Below, one piece after another: positions 50,349 to 60,392 of a DNA stretch of 64,000 nucleotides. The stretch comes from Sellimonas caecigallum. Its GTDB lineage: Bacteria > Bacillota > Clostridia > Lachnospirales > Lachnospiraceae. The notes below the pieces were generated by a model. The model made no database searches, was not told the origin of the DNA, and saw only the letters and a program-made list of their open reading frames with translations. The stretch's first letter is position 1. Each line of letters starts with the position of its first letter. Position numbers and translations under genes: made by a program. The stretch covers positions 1 to 64,000 of the forward strand of contig NZ_VIRV01000005.1 in the NCBI RefSeq assembly GCF_019754295.1, read 5' to 3'.

Positions 50349-51788
50349 TTATTTATTCGCAATGGATCCCGGACTTGCACTTGTCGTGACCCCTTCATCT
50401 CTTTTAGTTGGATGATAATACTTGTCCAGAATCTTTGTATTGACACGGTCCAGTTCTTCTCTCGGAAGCCTGCCCAAAAGCTCCCATCCCAAATCCAATG
50501 TCTCCTCTATCGTCCGGTTTTCCTCCATCCCCTGCCCGATATATTTCTCTTCGAATTCCTTTCCGAAAGCCAGGTATTCTTTGTCGATAGGAGACAGTTC
50601 ATCTTCTCCGATAACGGATGCAAGATTTCTTGCATCTCCTACTTTCGCATAGGCAGAGAAAAGCTGGTTTGCCAGATCCTGATGATCTTCTCTCGTGTAA
50701 CCCTCCCCGATACCGTCTTTCATCAGACGGGAAAGGGACGGAAGTACACTGATGGGCGGATAGATGGACTGGCCGTTCAGGTTCCGGTCAAGAACGATCT
50801 GTCCTTCCGTAATATATCCGGTTAAGTCCGGGATCGGATGGGTAATGTCGTCGTTTGGCATAGTCAGGATCGGAATCTGTGTCACAGAACCTTCCACTCC
50901 GCTCACGATACCGGCACGTTCATAGAGAGAAGCCAGCTCACTGTATAAGTAACCCGGAAATCCCTTTCTGCTTGGGATCTCTCCTTTTGAGGAAGAGACT
51001 TCACGCATGGCCTCAGCAAAGGAAGTCATATCCGTAAGGATCACAAGGATGTGCATGTTCTGCTCAAATGCCAGATACTCAGCCACCGTAAGGGCGACTT
51101 TCGGCGTGATGAGACGCTCTACCACCGGATCGTTGGCCAGATTCAAAAACATAGCCACGTGGTCGGCGACACCGCTTTCTTCAAATGTCCTCCGGAAAAA
51201 ATCCGCCACGTCATGTTTGACTCCCATAGCCGCAAAGACGATGGCAAACTCTTCCCCGGACTCTTCTCCCAGGGAAGCCTGCTTTACGATCTGGGCTGCA
51301 AGCTGATCGTGCGGAAGCCCGTTTCCAGAGAAAATCGGAAGTTTCTGTCCTCGAATCAGCGTTGTAAGTCCATCAATAGCAGAAATCCCAGTTCGGATAT
51401 AGTTTCGCGGATATTCCCGTTTAACCGGATTCAGCGGAAGTCCGTTCACATCCCGCTTAAGTCTTGACGGGATCGGCCCCAGGTCATCGATGGGCTGGCC
51501 GATTCCGTTGAAAGTCCTTCCAAGCATTTCTTTTGACAGAGCAATCTCCATCGGATGCCCTGTAAGTCTCGTGTGGGTATTTCGAAGAGACATCCCTTCG
51601 GATCCTTCAAACACCTGGATGACCGCTTTATCTTCATACAGTTCGATGATACGTCCGATCCTCCGCTCTGTACCATTGATGACGAATTCCACGATCTCAT
51701 CGAAAAATGCATCCTGAACCCCTTCGAGTACGATCAGGGGGCCGTTGATGCTGCTTAATCCAAGATATTCGATTGGCATAGTTTTCAT
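50349..51788 (-). CDS. V-type ATPase subunit B
   Basis: The 479-residue non-catalytic nucleotide-binding subunit that alternates with subunit A in the head. It contains [18 protein letters not shown] and [19 protein letters not shown], and has no canonical Walker A, as expected. The start follows a gggg-rich site nine bases after subunit A stops. Confidence 0.95.
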   Translation of the reverse strand: MKTMPIEYLGLSSINGPLIVLEGVQDAFFDEIVEFVINGTERRIGRIIELYEDKAVIQVFEGSEGMSLRNTHTRLTGHPMEIALSKEMLGRTFNGIGQPIDDLGPIPSRLKRDVNGLPLNPVKREYPRNYIRTGISAIDGLTTLIRGQKLPIFSGNGLPHDQLAAQIVKQASLGEESGEEFAIVFAAMGVKHDVADFFRRTFEESGVADHVAMFLNLANDPVVERLITPKVALTVAEYLAFEQNMHILVILTDMTSFAEAMREVSSSKGEIPSRKGFPGYLYSELASLYERAGIVSGVEGSVTQIPILTMPNDDITHPIPDLTGYITEGQIVLDRNLNGQSIYPPISVLPSLSRLMKDGIGEGYTREDHQDLANQLFSAYAKVGDARNLASVIGEDELSPIDKEYLAFGKEFEEKYIGQGMEENRTIEETLDLGWELLGRLPREELDRVNTKILDKYYHPTKRDEGVTTSASPGSIANK

Positions 51789-51797
51789 TTCCCCCTT

Positions 51798-53570
51798 TTA
51801 TGCATTCTTTTCCAATACGTTCTGATAAAACGTATCGATATCGCGCCGGTACTGAGCGAACATTTCAAGCCGGTCGTTTGGCACATCGTACTTGATGGAG
51901 ATGACCCGTTCAAAGATCGGTTCCGATTTCAGCACGGACATTGGATGCCCCATTGTCACAAGCGCTCTTGCCTGTTTATAAAGATACAGGATTGTATCCA
52001 TCATCAAAAACTGTTTTTCCATAGATACGCACGTGTCGTCTTTGTGGAATGCGTTCTGCTGCAGAAATCCCAGACGAATAACTCTCGCGATCTCAAGGAT
52101 CAGCTTCTGGTCGTCCGGCAGCACATCGCTTCCTATCAGCTTTACGATCTCCAAAAGGCTGCTCTCCTGATTCAGGAGAGCCATCAGTCTGTTCCGATAG
52201 TCTACAAACTTCGGCGATACATTGTCCTGATACCAGTGTGAGAGATCCTGCAGATATTCACTGTAGCTTGTAAGCCAGTGGATGGCAGGGAAATGTCTTG
52301 CGTAGGCAAGGCTTTTGTCAAGCCCCCAGAAGCAGCGCACAAATCGCTTCGTATTCTGTGTGACCGGCTCGGAAAAATCGCCTCCCTGCGGGGAGACTGC
52401 CCCGATGATGCTGACCGATCCTTTCGTTCCGTTTAAGTTCTGCATCATTCCGGCACGTTCGTAAAACGCAGAAAGCCGGGAGGCCAGATAAGCCGGGAAT
52501 CCTTCTTCCGCCGGCATCTCTTCCAGACGGCCGGAGAGCTCCCTGAGCGCTTCCGCCCACCGGGAAGTGGAATCCGCCATGATGGCGACATCATATCCCA
52601 TATCCCGGTAATATTCCGCCAAAGTAAGTCCGGTATAAATGCTTGCCTCACGGGCCGCCACCGGCATATTGGAAGTATTTGCGATCAGAGTCGTCCGGTC
52701 CATCAGAGGATTTCCGGTACGCGGATCCGTAAGTTCGCCGAACTCTTCCAGTACCTGTGTCATCTCATTTCCACGTTCCCCGCATCCGATGTAGATAATA
52801 ATATCTGCATCCGACCATTTTGCGATCTGATGCTGGGTCATCGTCTTCCCGGTACCAAATCCGCCCGGGATGGCAGCTGTTCCGCCCTTTGCGATAGGAA
52901 ACATCGTGTCGATGATCCGCTGACCGGTTATGAGAGGCACAGACGCTGAAAATCTCCGACTGACTGGTCTCGGTGTCCGGATTGGCCACTTCTGCGCCAT
53001 CGGAATTTCCACTGTCCGACCGGTTCCCGGGTCGATGACAATGAGCGGTTCTTCGATCGTATAAGCACCATCTTCCTTGACAGACACAACGGTTCCGTGC
53101 AGATGCGGAGGGATCATACATTTGTGGACGATAGCTCTTGTCTCCGGTACTTCCGCAAAGATATCTCCTCCGTTTACATAGTCCCCTTCTTTTATCGTAA
53201 AATGGGTTTTCCATTTCTTTGTCTTATCCAGATTGTCTACTGACACTCCTTTTGTGATGAATGCACCGCCTGTCTCGGAGATTTTCTCAAGAGGGCGCTC
53301 GATACCGTCAAAAATATTGTTCAGGATACCTGGCGCCAAAATGACTGACACTGCATCCCCGGTAGCGATGACTTCCTCTCCCGGCCGAAGCCCGGATGTC
53401 TCTTCATATACCTGAATGGTTGTCCGGTCTTTGTCAAGGGCGATGACCTCCCCTACAAGACGCTCTTTTCCTACATAGACCATCTCCGACATCTCAAACC
53501 CGGTATTTCCCTTCAGATAGATGACAGGTCCGTTGATCCCGTATATAATTCCTGTCTTACTCAATGTCAT
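51798..53570 (-). CDS. V-type ATPase subunit A (catalytic)
   Basis: A catalytic head subunit of 590 residues. The Walker A loop reads [12 protein letters not shown] and a later motif is [19 protein letters not shown]. The long non-homologous insert of V/A-type A subunits is present between about residues 110 and 190. I chose the ATG at 53570, after ggaggtg; it overlaps the end of subunit E by 14 bases. An in-frame start at 53603 is inside subunit E and unsupported. Confidence 0.95.
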   Translation of the reverse strand: MTLSKTGIIYGINGPVIYLKGNTGFEMSEMVYVGKERLVGEVIALDKDRTTIQVYEETSGLRPGEEVIATGDAVSVILAPGILNNIFDGIERPLEKISETGGAFITKGVSVDNLDKTKKWKTHFTIKEGDYVNGGDIFAEVPETRAIVHKCMIPPHLHGTVVSVKEDGAYTIEEPLIVIDPGTGRTVEIPMAQKWPIRTPRPVSRRFSASVPLITGQRIIDTMFPIAKGGTAAIPGGFGTGKTMTQHQIAKWSDADIIIYIGCGERGNEMTQVLEEFGELTDPRTGNPLMDRTTLIANTSNMPVAAREASIYTGLTLAEYYRDMGYDVAIMADSTSRWAEALRELSGRLEEMPAEEGFPAYLASRLSAFYERAGMMQNLNGTKGSVSIIGAVSPQGGDFSEPVTQNTKRFVRCFWGLDKSLAYARHFPAIHWLTSYSEYLQDLSHWYQDNVSPKFVDYRNRLMALLNQESSLLEIVKLIGSDVLPDDQKLILEIARVIRLGFLQQNAFHKDDTCVSMEKQFLMMDTILYLYKQARALVTMGHPMSVLKSEPIFERVISIKYDVPNDRLEMFAQYRRDIDTFYQNVLEKNA

Positions 53571-54144
53571 CACCTCCCGAGAAAATAAACTGGTCGTATT
53601 CATTTCGCAGAGCAGTCCTGAAAGAATGGTCGATCAGGATATTTCTCCCCCGGATCACAGCGCGGATTCCTCCGATAAAATCTTCCTGGCTTACCGTAAG
53701 GAACGTCCCGCTCTTTACTTCCAGCTCTTCTTTCATCTCCACGTCCGAAGGATTGATATATAAGGTAAGCTCCTCCCGTCCGGCAAACTCCACGGATTTT
53801 CGGATGCATCGTAACAAAAATTCCTTGTAGCTTTCCGTCTTCATGTACTCCTCTGCCATCTTCATGACTTCCCGGAAAATCTTATCTTTTAACTCTTGCT
53901 GCACCCTCCCTTCTTTCCGTTTCAGGTTGAGCTGCGCTTTGGCCATAGCCTGATTTTTCTGCTGCTTCGCATTGGTCGTCTCTGCCTTAATGCGAGTCTC
54001 CATCTGCCGGATCGCTTCCACCTTGTGGTCCTGTAATACCTTCTCAAGAGCGGTACGGTAGGAATTGATGATATCATTTCCTTCCGCTCTCGCCTCCTCC
54101 ATGGAAGTGACCCTGAGCTGTTCGATTTTTTCTTCTAATGTCAA
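53557..54144 (-). CDS. V-type ATPase subunit E (peripheral stalk)
   Basis: A 195-residue stator protein: a long N-terminal helix (about residues 1-95) and a globular C-terminal domain (FIGGIRAVIRGRNILIDHSF). It pairs with the small coiled-coil subunit encoded first in the operon. Its 3' end overlaps the start of subunit A. Confidence 0.9.
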   Translation of the reverse strand: MTLEEKIEQLRVTSMEEARAEGNDIINSYRTALEKVLQDHKVEAIRQMETRIKAETTNAKQQKNQAMAKAQLNLKRKEGRVQQELKDKIFREVMKMAEEYMKTESYKEFLLRCIRKSVEFAGREELTLYINPSDVEMKEELEVKSGTFLTVSQEDFIGGIRAVIRGRNILIDHSFRTALRNEYDQFIFSGGDDIE

Positions 54145-54159
54145 AAGGAATCCCTCCTT

Positions 54160-54468
54160 TTATAATTTCAGTCCGATCGCTTCGGTAATATACGATGTGA
54201 TAAAGTCTTTGCTGCGGCCGGTTCCGTGCCTGTCCGGGATCTCTACAAGAAGCGGCATCTTTCTCTCCAGACGGAATTCATCGATGATGTCCGGAAATTC
54301 CCTTCCGAATTTCTCTGTCAGAAGAACGATGCCTACTGTCTTATCTTTCAGGACGTTCTGGAGCGCATCGTAGAGCTCCCCTCGCTCATGTACGACGACT
54401 CCATCCACGCCCGCCAGACGCATCCCTGTGTACGTGTCGACATTATCACTGATCAAAAACATCTTCAT
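54160..54468 (-). CDS. V-type ATPase subunit F
   Basis: A 102-residue Rossmann-like subunit attached to the central stalk. FLISDNVDTYTGMRLAGVDG is the family start and VGIVLLTEKFGREFPD is the core. It lies between the K and E genes with short gaps. Confidence 0.93.
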   Translation of the reverse strand: MKMFLISDNVDTYTGMRLAGVDGVVVHERGELYDALQNVLKDKTVGIVLLTEKFGREFPDIIDEFRLERKMPLLVEIPDRHGTGRSKDFITSYITEAIGLKL

Positions 54469-54471
54469 GGC

Positions 54472-54906
54472 TTAAAGCTGCCCAAGGATCATGAAGGAGA
54501 TGATAAGCCCGTACAGGCACACACCTTCTGCAAGTCCTACGAAAATGAGCGACTTACCAAGCACACTGGAGTCCTCACTGATGGCTCCAAGCGCTGCACT
54601 TGCCGCGCTCGCCACGGCAATACCGCCGCCGATACAGGATAAACCGGTTACCAGAGCGGCTGCGATATACCCAAGTCCCGTCGCCATAGAAGATGCCTGA
54701 GCAGCTGACTGCGCTGCTTCTACCGGTTGCCCAGTAAACATCATGATGGCTCCCACAAGACATGCTCCAAAGAAAAAGAACACATTCACACCGAGGGCAC
54801 ATTTGTAACGCCCTTTGTTTCTCTCCCCTATCAGATAGTATCCGAAGGGAATCACAATACTTAATATCAATGCTGCTATCAAAATCAGTTTGGCTGCAAG
54901 AGTCAT
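54472..54906 (-). CDS. V-type ATPase subunit K (proteolipid ring)
   Basis: A 144-residue membrane ring subunit. The second hairpin is clear (GGGIAVASAASAALG, then the ion-binding Glu in FVGLAEGVCLYG). The first hairpin (residues 5-60) has lost a matching carboxylate, giving one ion site per subunit, as in other V-type K proteins. The glutamines that bind sodium in Enterococcus hirae (PGTQ, GIAQG) are not obvious, so ion choice (H+ or Na+) is open. Confidence 0.92.
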   Translation of the reverse strand: MTLAAKLILIAALILSIVIPFGYYLIGERNKGRYKCALGVNVFFFFGACLVGAIMMFTGQPVEAAQSAAQASSMATGLGYIAAALVTGLSCIGGGIAVASAASAALGAISEDSSVLGKSLIFVGLAEGVCLYGLIISFMILGQL

Positions 54907-54920
54907 AATAAGCTCCTCCT

Positions 54921-56852
54921 TTAATTTTTCTTTTTGCTATATGGTTGAAATACTCTCCCGCTTCCTTTATAAAACCTGCTGAACATCTCGTAATATTCCA
55001 AACGGAGTACCTGGATTCCTACGACCAGCCCCTCCATCAGGCAGACGAAAAGGTTTCCAAACACGATGATTACCCAGTTTGTATTTCCATCTTCCACACC
55101 TGCCAGCATCAGCACGACCTCCATCATGGCCGCATGGCTGACGGCAAACGCTCCGATACGAACAAAGGACAGCGTATTGGAAAAATAGCTCAACAGCGTC
55201 TCAAATAATTCAAAAAATCCTTCCACAAGGAACATGGCCTTGCTTTCTTCCATCTTTTCTGCCTTCTTTTTGATCTTGTTGGTCAACGGTGTCTTAAAGA
55301 GAATCAGGATAAGCGGTACGCCGAACATCACAAACAGGACGATACCCGCCGGTGTCTTGTGACCTGACATAAAAAGCGCCACTACGACGATGACCGATGC
55401 ATAAAACACAAGTCCCGCCACTCCGTTGGCGTCAAACCAGGCGCTCTGGGTATCATGCTCTTTCATGGCGTTGATGATATGGAGTACCATGGCCACCACG
55501 ATGAGCCCCATCCCAAAAGCAATAGACACGATGAATACGGTATTCAGCTTTCCGACAAACGGCAGCGTTGTCATATGGTCGATGGGCCTAAGCCAGAGCG
55601 GCTCGATCAAGTCTTCAAATCCGAATATACTTCCAAACATAAATCCGAATATAGTGGAAAAAATCCCCGCGGTAGCGATGATCCCGGCAAGCGGCGCCTT
55701 CTTGAAGTGATAGATGAGCGCCCCTGCAATAACGAGGAGAAGGCCTTGCCCCACGTCCCCGAACATCACACCGAAAATAAACGAGTATGTGATGCCCACA
55801 AAGATCGTCGGATCCAGCTCATTATGTGCCGGCAGTCCGTACATTCCCACAAACATTTCAAATGGCTTAAACAGTTTTGGATTGTCAAGCTTTGTCGGCG
55901 GTTCCCCGAAATAGCTGTCATGGTCATCTTCCACAACGACGAAAACCTTGTCGTCATTTTGTGCCTCTGCCATGAATTTTTCCACATCATCCTCCGCCAT
56001 CCAGCCGCACAGGATATAGTAATCTTCTTTTTTATCCTTTACTTTGGCAGCCACCTTGCGGACGTCGAAATTGTGAGCCAGCTCCTCAAGTCTTTTCTTT
56101 GCCGCTACAAGCTTCGGCGCCTCCTTGACAAGCATCTCTTCCGTCTGGCGATCCAGATCCGTCATTTCTTTTTGGATCTCAAAGATCTCCTGTGTAAGTT
56201 TTCTGCATGCCTCGTCTGGGGTTCCCTGATAATCCGGCGGAATCTCTATTCTTTCAAAATGGAGGGAACGGAAGACCGCGTCCGCTTTCTGGATTTTTGC
56301 CGGCGCAGCAAAATATGCCCCGTACACAAAATTGTCATCCTGTTCCCCTTTTACAAATATAGCCTCCAGATCGTGAAGCAGATATTTCTCTAACTTCTGA
56401 TACTGTTCTGCCGGGAGCTTTCCGAATCGGTAAGCAATGTATTTGTAATTCATGACCGCACCCAAATCCCCGTTAAGAGGGCGAAACGGCTCGATCACTC
56501 TTTGTTTTGCTTCCTTCTCCTCCCGCTTCTTCTTCAGTGTGTCCTGTTTTGCCTGAACCTTCAGGTACTCATCATTGGTGGTCCGGATCAGCTCAAAGAT
56601 TTCATTGAGCCCCATACTGTTATCCGGCACGATATCCTCCGGATCACTCAGGTATCCCACAAACTGCGTTGCCTTAAGGAGCGCGTCCTTATATGGATTC
56701 GTCTCCACGAAAGGCCGAAGATTGTCCACTGTCTTTAGTTCGGACAGCGCTGATTCAAGCTGTATCTCGTATCTTGACAGATAAAGATCCATCACACGGT
56801 CGATATCGTTCTGCGGTCCGGATATATTGACGAATTTCATTTTTACAATCAT
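54921..56852 (-). CDS. V-type ATPase subunit I (stator a-like)
   Basis: A 643-residue subunit with a soluble coiled-coil N-terminal half (to about residue 340) and a membrane half with about seven helices. The C-terminal block TLSFVRIGAFAVSHAAMM carries the Arg needed for ion passage across the ring. The start overlaps subunit C by four bases. Confidence 0.94.
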   Translation of the reverse strand: MIVKMKFVNISGPQNDIDRVMDLYLSRYEIQLESALSELKTVDNLRPFVETNPYKDALLKATQFVGYLSDPEDIVPDNSMGLNEIFELIRTTNDEYLKVQAKQDTLKKKREEKEAKQRVIEPFRPLNGDLGAVMNYKYIAYRFGKLPAEQYQKLEKYLLHDLEAIFVKGEQDDNFVYGAYFAAPAKIQKADAVFRSLHFERIEIPPDYQGTPDEACRKLTQEIFEIQKEMTDLDRQTEEMLVKEAPKLVAAKKRLEELAHNFDVRKVAAKVKDKKEDYYILCGWMAEDDVEKFMAEAQNDDKVFVVVEDDHDSYFGEPPTKLDNPKLFKPFEMFVGMYGLPAHNELDPTIFVGITYSFIFGVMFGDVGQGLLLVIAGALIYHFKKAPLAGIIATAGIFSTIFGFMFGSIFGFEDLIEPLWLRPIDHMTTLPFVGKLNTVFIVSIAFGMGLIVVAMVLHIINAMKEHDTQSAWFDANGVAGLVFYASVIVVVALFMSGHKTPAGIVLFVMFGVPLILILFKTPLTNKIKKKAEKMEESKAMFLVEGFFELFETLLSYFSNTLSFVRIGAFAVSHAAMMEVVLMLAGVEDGNTNWVIIVFGNLFVCLMEGLVVGIQVLRLEYYEMFSRFYKGSGRVFQPYSKKKN

Positions 56853-57895
56853 GTCTTCTTCCCTCCTGCATACACTGCGATCTCATCCGGAGCAACGCCA
56901 TAGCGCACACTCTCCATCACGGTAGTAAGTTTGCGAAGCTCCTCCTCTTTGAGGAACAGGTACGTATTGATAGAAGCGATGGAATACGGATTTCTTCTTC
57001 TGTCTGCCATATACAGATGATACAGACAGTCAGCATAGATTTTATCCACCGTCAGTTCCTTTCCGAAATCATAATGTCTGGCGTAACTTGTCTTTTGAAG
57101 CGCCTTCCAGAATTCCTCCAGAGACGGAGCCTCCACCATCTCCTTCATCAACTCCGTACTTATCTTATATTGGATCGGGATCAGGAGCGAATAAATATCC
57201 GCAGGCGGCAGGCTGAAATACTTTTTCGAACGGTAGATCCATTCGATATTCAGCATATTGATCTGAGCTCCGTAGTCCCTTGTGAAAATCTCAAGTTCTT
57301 TCTTTTTCAGAATCTTCTTTTTTTCTTTCCACATCGCTGTAAAATAATAAAGATTCAATGCCAGATCATAGTCAAAAAGTGTCGCCGCCTTTCCGTCTCT
57401 TAACATCTTTAGTGTCCGATAATATTCTGTCCCTTTTAGATTTTCGATCACTTCATCCGTCGTCCTGGAATGGATCAGCTTCTCTATGGAAATCTGGGAA
57501 TACCGGTCAAAAAAATCTTTTTTATAATTCAGGTCAAACGGTTCCTTGTAGTGATTGATGACGATCCTCAGACAGTAATTGATAAGCTCCACCTCATATT
57601 TCTTCAGATAAAGCTTCAAAAACTTCCGCTGCTCCATCCCGGAAAACCGGTAGATTTTCATATAATCCCGATACAAGGACAAGACGAGCATCTTTTCTAT
57701 ATTTCCTCTGTGGATCAGGGATGGATCCATTGTCTCCAGTACCTGGCCATAAGTAGAATGCTGAACCAGATATGCCACAACTTCGGGAACACTTCCCATG
57801 GCCATAATTTCATCAAACTGCTCTTTCTTTATGAGCTTTGCCTCCATGGCCCGGAGCTTTGTGACAATCCCACTGTAAGCAAGTAAATTTCCCAT
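56849..57895 (-). CDS. V-type ATPase subunit C
   Basis: A 348-residue all-helical protein of the AC39/NtpC type that seats the central stalk on the membrane ring. There is no membrane segment. It starts four bases after the coiled-coil gene and overlaps subunit I. Confidence 0.9.
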   Translation of the reverse strand: MGNLLAYSGIVTKLRAMEAKLIKKEQFDEIMAMGSVPEVVAYLVQHSTYGQVLETMDPSLIHRGNIEKMLVLSLYRDYMKIYRFSGMEQRKFLKLYLKKYEVELINYCLRIVINHYKEPFDLNYKKDFFDRYSQISIEKLIHSRTTDEVIENLKGTEYYRTLKMLRDGKAATLFDYDLALNLYYFTAMWKEKKKILKKKELEIFTRDYGAQINMLNIEWIYRSKKYFSLPPADIYSLLIPIQYKISTELMKEMVEAPSLEEFWKALQKTSYARHYDFGKELTVDKIYADCLYHLYMADRRRNPYSIASINTYLFLKEEELRKLTTVMESVRYGVAPDEIAVYAGGKKT

Positions 57896-57898
57896 AGG

Positions 57899-58210
57899 CT
57901 ACACCTCTGTGATCCGCTGTAAGATCTCCTTCGCATACTCTGTATGCCGCGTCTCATATTCGTCCTGAAGCGACATGATAAGATCTGAGCTTGCGCTTTC
58001 CTGTCCATCCAGCATCGCCTTTTTATCTCTTTCCAGTTCCTCCTGGATCTTCTTTATCTTCTCGTTTGTCTTTTCCTCAAGTTCGCGGTCAAATTCTTTC
58101 CGGCGCTCTTCAAACTCTCTGTCCAGCTCTTCCTTCTCCTTCTCCGCATGGGAAACGATGGCCGAAGCAGCCACCTCGATTTCTGTCAGTTTGTCAATTA
58201 CAGAATCCAT
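57899..58210 (-). CDS. V-type ATPase G/H-like stalk subunit
   Basis: A 103-residue coiled-coil protein with dense Glu/Lys heptads (EKEKEELDREFEERRKEFDR). It pairs with subunit E in the peripheral stalk. It is the first gene of the operon, after a strong ribosome site (aaggagg), and 38 bases behind the promoter. Confidence 0.85.
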   Translation of the reverse strand: MDSVIDKLTEIEVAASAIVSHAEKEKEELDREFEERRKEFDRELEEKTNEKIKKIQEELERDKKAMLDGQESASSDLIMSLQDEYETRHTEYAKEILQRITEV

Positions 58211-58248
58211 AAAAAGCCTCCTTTTTGTATGAATTGCCGATATACTTA

Positions 58249-58276
58249 ATCATACAACTTTCCACTGAAAATGCAA
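58249..58276 (-). promoter_or_regulatory. Promoter of the V-type ATPase operon
   Basis: On the minus strand TTGCAT (58271-58276), a 16-base spacer and TATGAT (58249-58254). Confidence 0.6.
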
Positions 58277-58386
58277 CCACTATTTTGGATGGCCCATCTG
58301 TCCCCCTCATACTGTAAGATTCTGGACAAGAAAACAAAGATTTGATATCCTTATTTCGTAATGTTATCTCAGGAGGGTTAAAATTT

Positions 58387-59091
58387 ATGGACAAGAAGAT
58401 TTTGATCGTGGACGACGAACAGGCCATCGCCGACCTCGTGGAGCTGTACCTCGCCAACGAAGGCTATCAAATCTTAAAATACTATAACGGAAACGATGCG
58501 CTGGCCTGTATCGAGAAAGAAGATTTGTCCATGGCAATCCTGGATGTCATGCTGCCGGGTGTGGACGGATATCAACTTCTCCGAAAAATCCGGGAACATC
58601 ATTTCTACCCGGTCATCATGCTGACTGCCAAATCCCAAGATACAGATAAAATCCTGGGTCTGACAATCGGGGCCGATGACTACATCACGAAACCGTTCAA
58701 TCCGCTTGAGCTGGTTGCCCGTGTGAAAACTCAGTTTCGCCGCTACGAACGATATAATCACGCGGAAACCATGGGAACACAGCCTCCGGAAGATCACTGC
58801 ATTGACATCCGGGGTTTAAGTATAGACAAAGATTCCCACAAATGTTCTCTGAATGGAAATCCGCTCTCCCTCACTCCCCGTGAATTCTCCATACTCTGGT
58901 ATCTCTGTCAGAACCGGGGACGTGTCATCTCCTCGGAGGAGCTTTTCGAACATGTGTGGGGAGAGAAATTTCTGGACAGCAACAATACGGTCATGTCGCA
59001 TATCGGGCGCATCCGGGAAAAGATGAATGATTCCGGGCGCAGGCCAAAATATATCAAAACTGTATGGGGAGTGGGGTATCAAATTGAATAA
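58387..59091 (+). CDS. VanR-like OmpR-family response regulator
   Basis: A 234-residue regulator. The receiver has the acidic pocket VDDEQAIADLVELYL, the phospho-Asp in MAILDVMLPGVDGYQ and the Lys in YITKPFNPLELVARVK, closely patterned on VanR. The C-terminal winged helix reads LTPREFSILWYLCQN and GVGYQIE. The ATG at 58387 follows caggagg. It overlaps the kinase gene, so the pair is coupled. Confidence 0.92.
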   Translation: MDKKILIVDDEQAIADLVELYLANEGYQILKYYNGNDALACIEKEDLSMAILDVMLPGVDGYQLLRKIREHHFYPVIMLTAKSQDTDKILGLTIGADDYITKPFNPLELVARVKTQFRRYERYNHAETMGTQPPEDHCIDIRGLSIDKDSHKCSLNGNPLSLTPREFSILWYLCQNRGRVISSEELFEHVWGEKFLDSNNTVMSHIGRIREKMNDSGRRPKYIKTVWGVGYQIE

Positions 59092-60181
59092 TCAAAACAC
59101 AACGACTCTGGCAAGTCAGCTCCGCCGCCGGCTGCTGAACCGGTTTATCTTTTCCTACATATTGTATGTAGGCGCAGGCGGCCTCATATTTCTTCTTGTG
59201 TACTGGTATTACCATACGGTCATCTGGATGGGTTGGGAACCATTTTACCTGTTTGTCTCCACATTGGAACGTTTTCGGGAAATCCTGCTGTTTCTCTATT
59301 TGTCAGTAGGCGCGCTGATTTTCGGAACGTATTACCTGTCCAAGTCCTGCGCTTACCTCACAGAACTTCTCAATGCCTCCGACTTACTCTGGCGGGATTC
59401 GGACACACCTGTCACTATGTCGGACGACCTGCGCGAGGCCGCACTGCATATGAACGAAGTCAGAATGAATATCAAAAACAGCCAGCAGGCCGCGACGGAA
59501 GCCGAGCAGCGGAAAAACGACCTTGTCGTCTATCTGGCGCATGATCTGAAGACCCCTTTGACCTCTGTCATCGGATATCTGACTCTCCTGCACGATGAGA
59601 AAGAGATTTCCCCTGCACTCCAGGACAAGTACCTCTCCATCGCACTTGAGAAAGCCGAACGGTTGGAAGATCTGATCAACGAATTTTTTGACATTACCCG
59701 GTTCAATCTTACTCATCTTTCCCTTGATCTGAGCCGGATCAATCTGACACGGATGCTGGAGCAGACCGTCTACGAATTTGCGCCGATGTTTTCGGAAAAA
59801 CATCTCGACTATACACTTTCGGCTCCACCAAATCTGTCTTTTGTGTGTGATCCCGATAAACTGCAGCGAGTCTTCGATAATCTCCTGCGCAATGCGGTCA
59901 ATTACAGTTTTTCAGACACTGTCATACAGATCAGCCTGACCCAGGAAGACAATACACTGATCCTGACCGTACAGAATGAAGGCCCTACAATTCCTCCAGA
60001 AAAACTGGAACGAATCTTCGAACAGTTCTTCCGTCTGGACAGCGCCCGTACTTCGCGAAACGGAGGTTCCGGTCTCGGCCTTGCCATCGCCCGTGAAATC
60101 GTAGAGCTTCATAACGGTACGATCACGGCAGAAAGCCATGACCAACTCATCATCTTCCGTGTCGTCCTGCCATGTTCTTAA
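59084..60181 (+). CDS. VanS-like sensor histidine kinase
   Basis: A 365-residue membrane kinase with two membrane helices (about residues 22-45 and 66-88) and a very short external loop. The H-box is YLAHDLKTPLTSVIGYL, the N-box is NLLRNAVNYS, and the ATP lid is GGSGLGLAIA. I chose the TTG at 59084, about 10 bases after ggag and overlapping the regulator's stop. No vanHAX genes are present, so the signal and target are not glycopeptide resistance as such. Confidence 0.88.
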   Translation: MNNQNTTTLASQLRRRLLNRFIFSYILYVGAGGLIFLLVYWYYHTVIWMGWEPFYLFVSTLERFREILLFLYLSVGALIFGTYYLSKSCAYLTELLNASDLLWRDSDTPVTMSDDLREAALHMNEVRMNIKNSQQAATEAEQRKNDLVVYLAHDLKTPLTSVIGYLTLLHDEKEISPALQDKYLSIALEKAERLEDLINEFFDITRFNLTHLSLDLSRINLTRMLEQTVYEFAPMFSEKHLDYTLSAPPNLSFVCDPDKLQRVFDNLLRNAVNYSFSDTVIQISLTQEDNTLILTVQNEGPTIPPEKLERIFEQFFRLDSARTSRNGGSGLGLAIAREIVELHNGTITAESHDQLIIFRVVLPCS

Positions 60182-60264
60182 GAAAATCGTGAGAATTTCG
60201 CAGGAAAAAAGACGTGTTTCCTTTTATGAATCTGAGAAAATAAAATACAGCATTCTGATATAGT

Positions 60265-60316
60265 AAAAGCGTGCTCTGAAGATCCTTTAAAAACCGATCT
60301 TTAGACACGCTTTTTC
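60265..60316 (+). terminator. Terminator after the two-component genes
   Basis: Outer arms aaaagcgtg (60265-60273) and cacgctttt (60306-60314), inner pairing aagatc with gatctt, then a T run. Confidence 0.82.
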
Positions 60317-60392
60317 TATCAAAATTATGAAATTCAAAAAGTTTCGCCTTTCCATCTGAGGCGATCCAAATACACAGAAAGGAAACACATTT

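Noticed and set aside
58387-60181. Vancomycin resistance locus
   Set aside because: Only a VanRS-like pair is present; no ligase, dehydrogenase or dipeptidase genes follow.
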